From an uncultured archaeon (GTDB lineage Archaea > Korarchaeota > Korarchaeia > Korarchaeales > Korarchaeaceae): a DNA stretch of 7,165 nucleotides. The stretch is taken from positions 1 through 7,165 of the forward strand of contig CALJEO010000050.1 in assembly GCA_938073845.1 (NCBI GenBank). Direction: 5' to 3'. Positions 6,309 through 7,165 of the stretch are shown piece after piece; the first letter of the stretch is position 1, and each line of letters begins with the position of its first letter. The notes beneath the pieces were generated by a model, which had not been told where the DNA came from, did no database searches, and saw nothing but the letters and a program-made list of their open reading frames with translations. The position numbers were made by a program, and so were the translations under genes.

Positions 6309-6319
6309 AATAAAAAAGG
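6309..6319 (-). promoter_or_regulatory. TATA box of the flavin-reductase-like gene, overlapping a T-tract
   Basis: The minus strand reads CCTTTTTTATT directly after the TAA stop (6320-6322) of the upstream gene. The centre is about 26 nt before the ATG at 6287, predicting a leaderless mRNA. The run of six T could also end transcription of the upstream gene. Confidence 0.5.
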
Positions 6320-6832
6320 TTAGTAGAAGGAGACCTTCCCAACGTTCCTGCACTTCGATAAGGCCAGCAACTTAGAGATGCTCCTGGGGAAGGAGACCTC
6401 ATCACAATTCCTAATGACCGCCACGTACTTCTCCAGCGTCCCCTCATCGACGTCCTGCGATATAACGAGCCTCTTGATGTCTGTGATGAGGACCCTCCTG
6501 CCGAACCTCTCGAAGTCCTCCCTGGAGAGCTCCACCTCCTCAACCCCTGATATTGGTATGGGTGCCAAGTTAGAGATACCCTCCCCCAAGGCCTTTCCGG
6601 CGCTCCTTATCCCTTCCATCAGCGGGCTTAGGCCGGTCATAAGCTCGCCCCTCACATCCAGCAGTAACTTCATCGCCTCATTCATCACTTCCCCTATGCT
6701 GATCCCGAGCCTCCTAGATAGCTCAGCCACACTGTTGTAAAGCTCTGGGTTCAGGCCCCTTATTGTCACGTCCTTCAACGGCTCCACGACTCCCTCGACC
6801 CTCCTTCCAACTCTCTCATTACCCTCTGTCAT
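6320..6832 (-). CDS. Ribbon-helix-helix protein with unrecognised C-terminal domain
   Basis: The 170-aa product has an N-terminal segment that fits a ribbon-helix-helix (CopG/Arc-type) DNA-binding fold: strand KDVTIRG (20-26), helix NPELYNSVAELSRRLG (28-43), then ISIGEVMNEAMKLLLDV (44-60). A linker with GLSPLMEGIRSAGKALGEGI (67-86) looks amphipathic. The C-terminal half (about 97-170) is not a family I know. It shows three similar strand-like units, VLITDIKRLVIS (114-125), VAVIRNCDEVSFP (137-149) and LALSKCRNVGKVSFY (156-170), spaced about 20-23 residues apart, which could be a short beta-solenoid or leucine-rich-like repeat, or a ligand-sensing domain. I chose ATG 6832 because GGTG lies 8 nt upstream and the TATA spacing (37 nt) equals that of the transporter operon. 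A GTG at 6841 would be nearly leaderless and is a real alternative. It is probably a transcription regulator; the target is unknown. Confidence 0.7.
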   Translation of the reverse strand: MTEGNERVGRRVEGVVEPLKDVTIRGLNPELYNSVAELSRRLGISIGEVMNEAMKLLLDVRGELMTGLSPLMEGIRSAGKALGEGISNLAPIPISGVEEVELSREDFERFGRRVLITDIKRLVISQDVDEGTLEKYVAVIRNCDEVSFPRSISKLLALSKCRNVGKVSFY

Positions 6833-6855
6833 ACATGTCACACCAATAATACATG
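6831..6855. repeat. Direct repeat ATACATG around the RHH gene start
   Basis: ATACATG occurs at 6831-6837 and again at 6849-6855, 18 bp apart, bracketing the predicted transcription start of the ribbon-helix-helix gene; the first copy contains the palindrome ACATGT. Ribbon-helix-helix proteins commonly bind short repeats like these at their own promoters, so this may be an autoregulatory operator. The match is short and could be chance. Confidence 0.3.
6841..6844 (-). promoter_or_regulatory. Shine-Dalgarno site favouring ATG 6832 of the RHH gene
   Basis: The minus strand reads GGTG, 8 nt before the ATG at 6832. Its last three bases overlap the alternative GTG start codon (6839-6841) by one base, so only one of the two start models can use it. 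Confidence 0.35.
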
Positions 6856-6865
6856 CAATACTTGA

Positions 6866-6873
6866 TATATAAG
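6866..6873 (-). promoter_or_regulatory. TATA box of the RHH gene
   Basis: The minus strand reads CTTATATA, the most canonical TATA box in the window. Its centre is 37 nt from the ATG at 6832 and 28 nt from the GTG at 6841. It lies 6 nt past the stop of the DapA-family gene, so the RHH gene appears to be transcribed separately. Confidence 0.6.
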
Positions 6874-6878
6874 CGTTA

Positions 6879-7165
6879 CTAGCGCATCCAGAGCTCCCTC
6901 AGGATGGCGGCTATCCTGTCAGTTACCTCCTGGGACTCCGGGGTAAGTGGAGGCCTGACGTAAGGCTTAACTGGGGTCCCTAGAACATGAAGAGCTGTCT
7001 TAACTGCAGTGGGATATGAAGTAGCTACCTCATATATCTCAGAGAGCCTCATCAACCTCTCGTTCTCCCTGAGGGCTCCAGCCAGATCTCCCTGAATCCA
7101 GGCATCGTAGACAGCCCTGTGTACCTCCGGAGCTATGTTTGCCAGGGCAGTCACGCCACCATCCC
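6879..7165 (-). CDS. DapA/N-acetylneuraminate lyase-family protein, C-terminal part
   Basis: The frame is open to the window edge, so the N-terminal two thirds lie beyond base 7165. The visible 94-95 residues begin with DGGVTALANIAPE, the strand and loop closing the TIM barrel in the dihydrodipicolinate synthase / N-acetylneuraminate lyase superfamily, then the C-terminal helical part with GDLAGALRENERLMRLSEIYE, SYPTAVKTALHVLG, and PVKPYVRPPLTPES. Family members use a Schiff-base lysine to make or break a carbon-carbon bond with pyruvate; that lysine and the GxxGE motif are outside the window. Possible roles include lysine biosynthesis (DapA) or breakdown of 2-keto-3-deoxy sugars (KdgA), and they cannot be separated here. 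A GTG at 7154 is internal to the family homology and is not the start. Its stop is 47 bp before the ATG of the next gene. Confidence 0.85.
   Translation of the reverse strand, partial: DGGVTALANIAPEVHRAVYDAWIQGDLAGALRENERLMRLSEIYEVATSYPTAVKTALHVLGTPVKPYVRPPLTPESQEVTDRIAAILRELWMR

Noticed and set aside
6220..6543. 107-codon minus-strand frame bridging the flavin-reductase-like and RHH genes
   Set aside because: It overlaps two better-supported genes in another frame, is rich in Arg/Ser/Gly without motifs, and has no start signals.
6378..6740. 120-codon open frame on the + strand opposite the RHH gene
   Set aside because: The translation is a Ser/Leu/Pro-rich composition typical of antisense shadow frames, has no recognisable motif, and the minus-strand frame has a promoter and a plausible domain.

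Overview
The window reads as archaeal DNA, probably from a thermophile of the TACK group; a Korarchaeum-like source is a guess from style only. The signs are TATA-type promoters, two genes whose start codons sit about 26-27 nt from the TATA centre (leaderless mRNAs), GGTG/GGAGGTG ribosome-binding sites elsewhere, heavy use of AGG for Arg and ATA for Ile, and very tight gene packing. No insertion sequence, CRISPR array, tRNA or rRNA was seen.

Layout. Bases 1-498 (+) are the 3' part of a nucleotidyltransferase-like gene. Bases 499-621 hold a promoter region with a TATA box and a perfect 6-bp palindrome. Bases 622-5274 (+) form one five-gene unit with gaps of -4 to +16 nt: a 69-aa two-helix membrane protein, a 258-aa polytopic membrane protein that fits the role of a substrate-binding S component, a 568-aa protein with two fused ECF-type ATPase domains, a T component (EcfT), and a PLP-dependent class I aminotransferase that starts 1 nt after ecfT. 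Bases 5271-7165 (-) carry, in genome order, a Nudix hydrolase, an FMN-binding flavin-reductase-like protein, a ribbon-helix-helix protein with an unrecognised C-terminal half, and the C-terminal third of a DapA-family lyase. The first three appear to have their own promoters. The aminotransferase and Nudix genes converge, and their stop codons share one CTAG.

How the genes work together. The core is a complete energy-coupling-factor (ECF) uptake transporter: both ATPase halves carry the ECF Q-helix, and EcfT carries recognisable coupling-helix motifs. The cargo is unknown. Two features are unusual: a tiny two-helix protein leads the operon, a position and size that recall CbiN of metal transporters although the S-like protein lacks CbiM hallmarks; and an aminotransferase is tightly coupled to the transporter, suggesting that the imported compound, or its product, is an amino or keto compound. 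The minus-strand genes look like independent housekeeping or accessory genes and are not obviously linked to the transporter.
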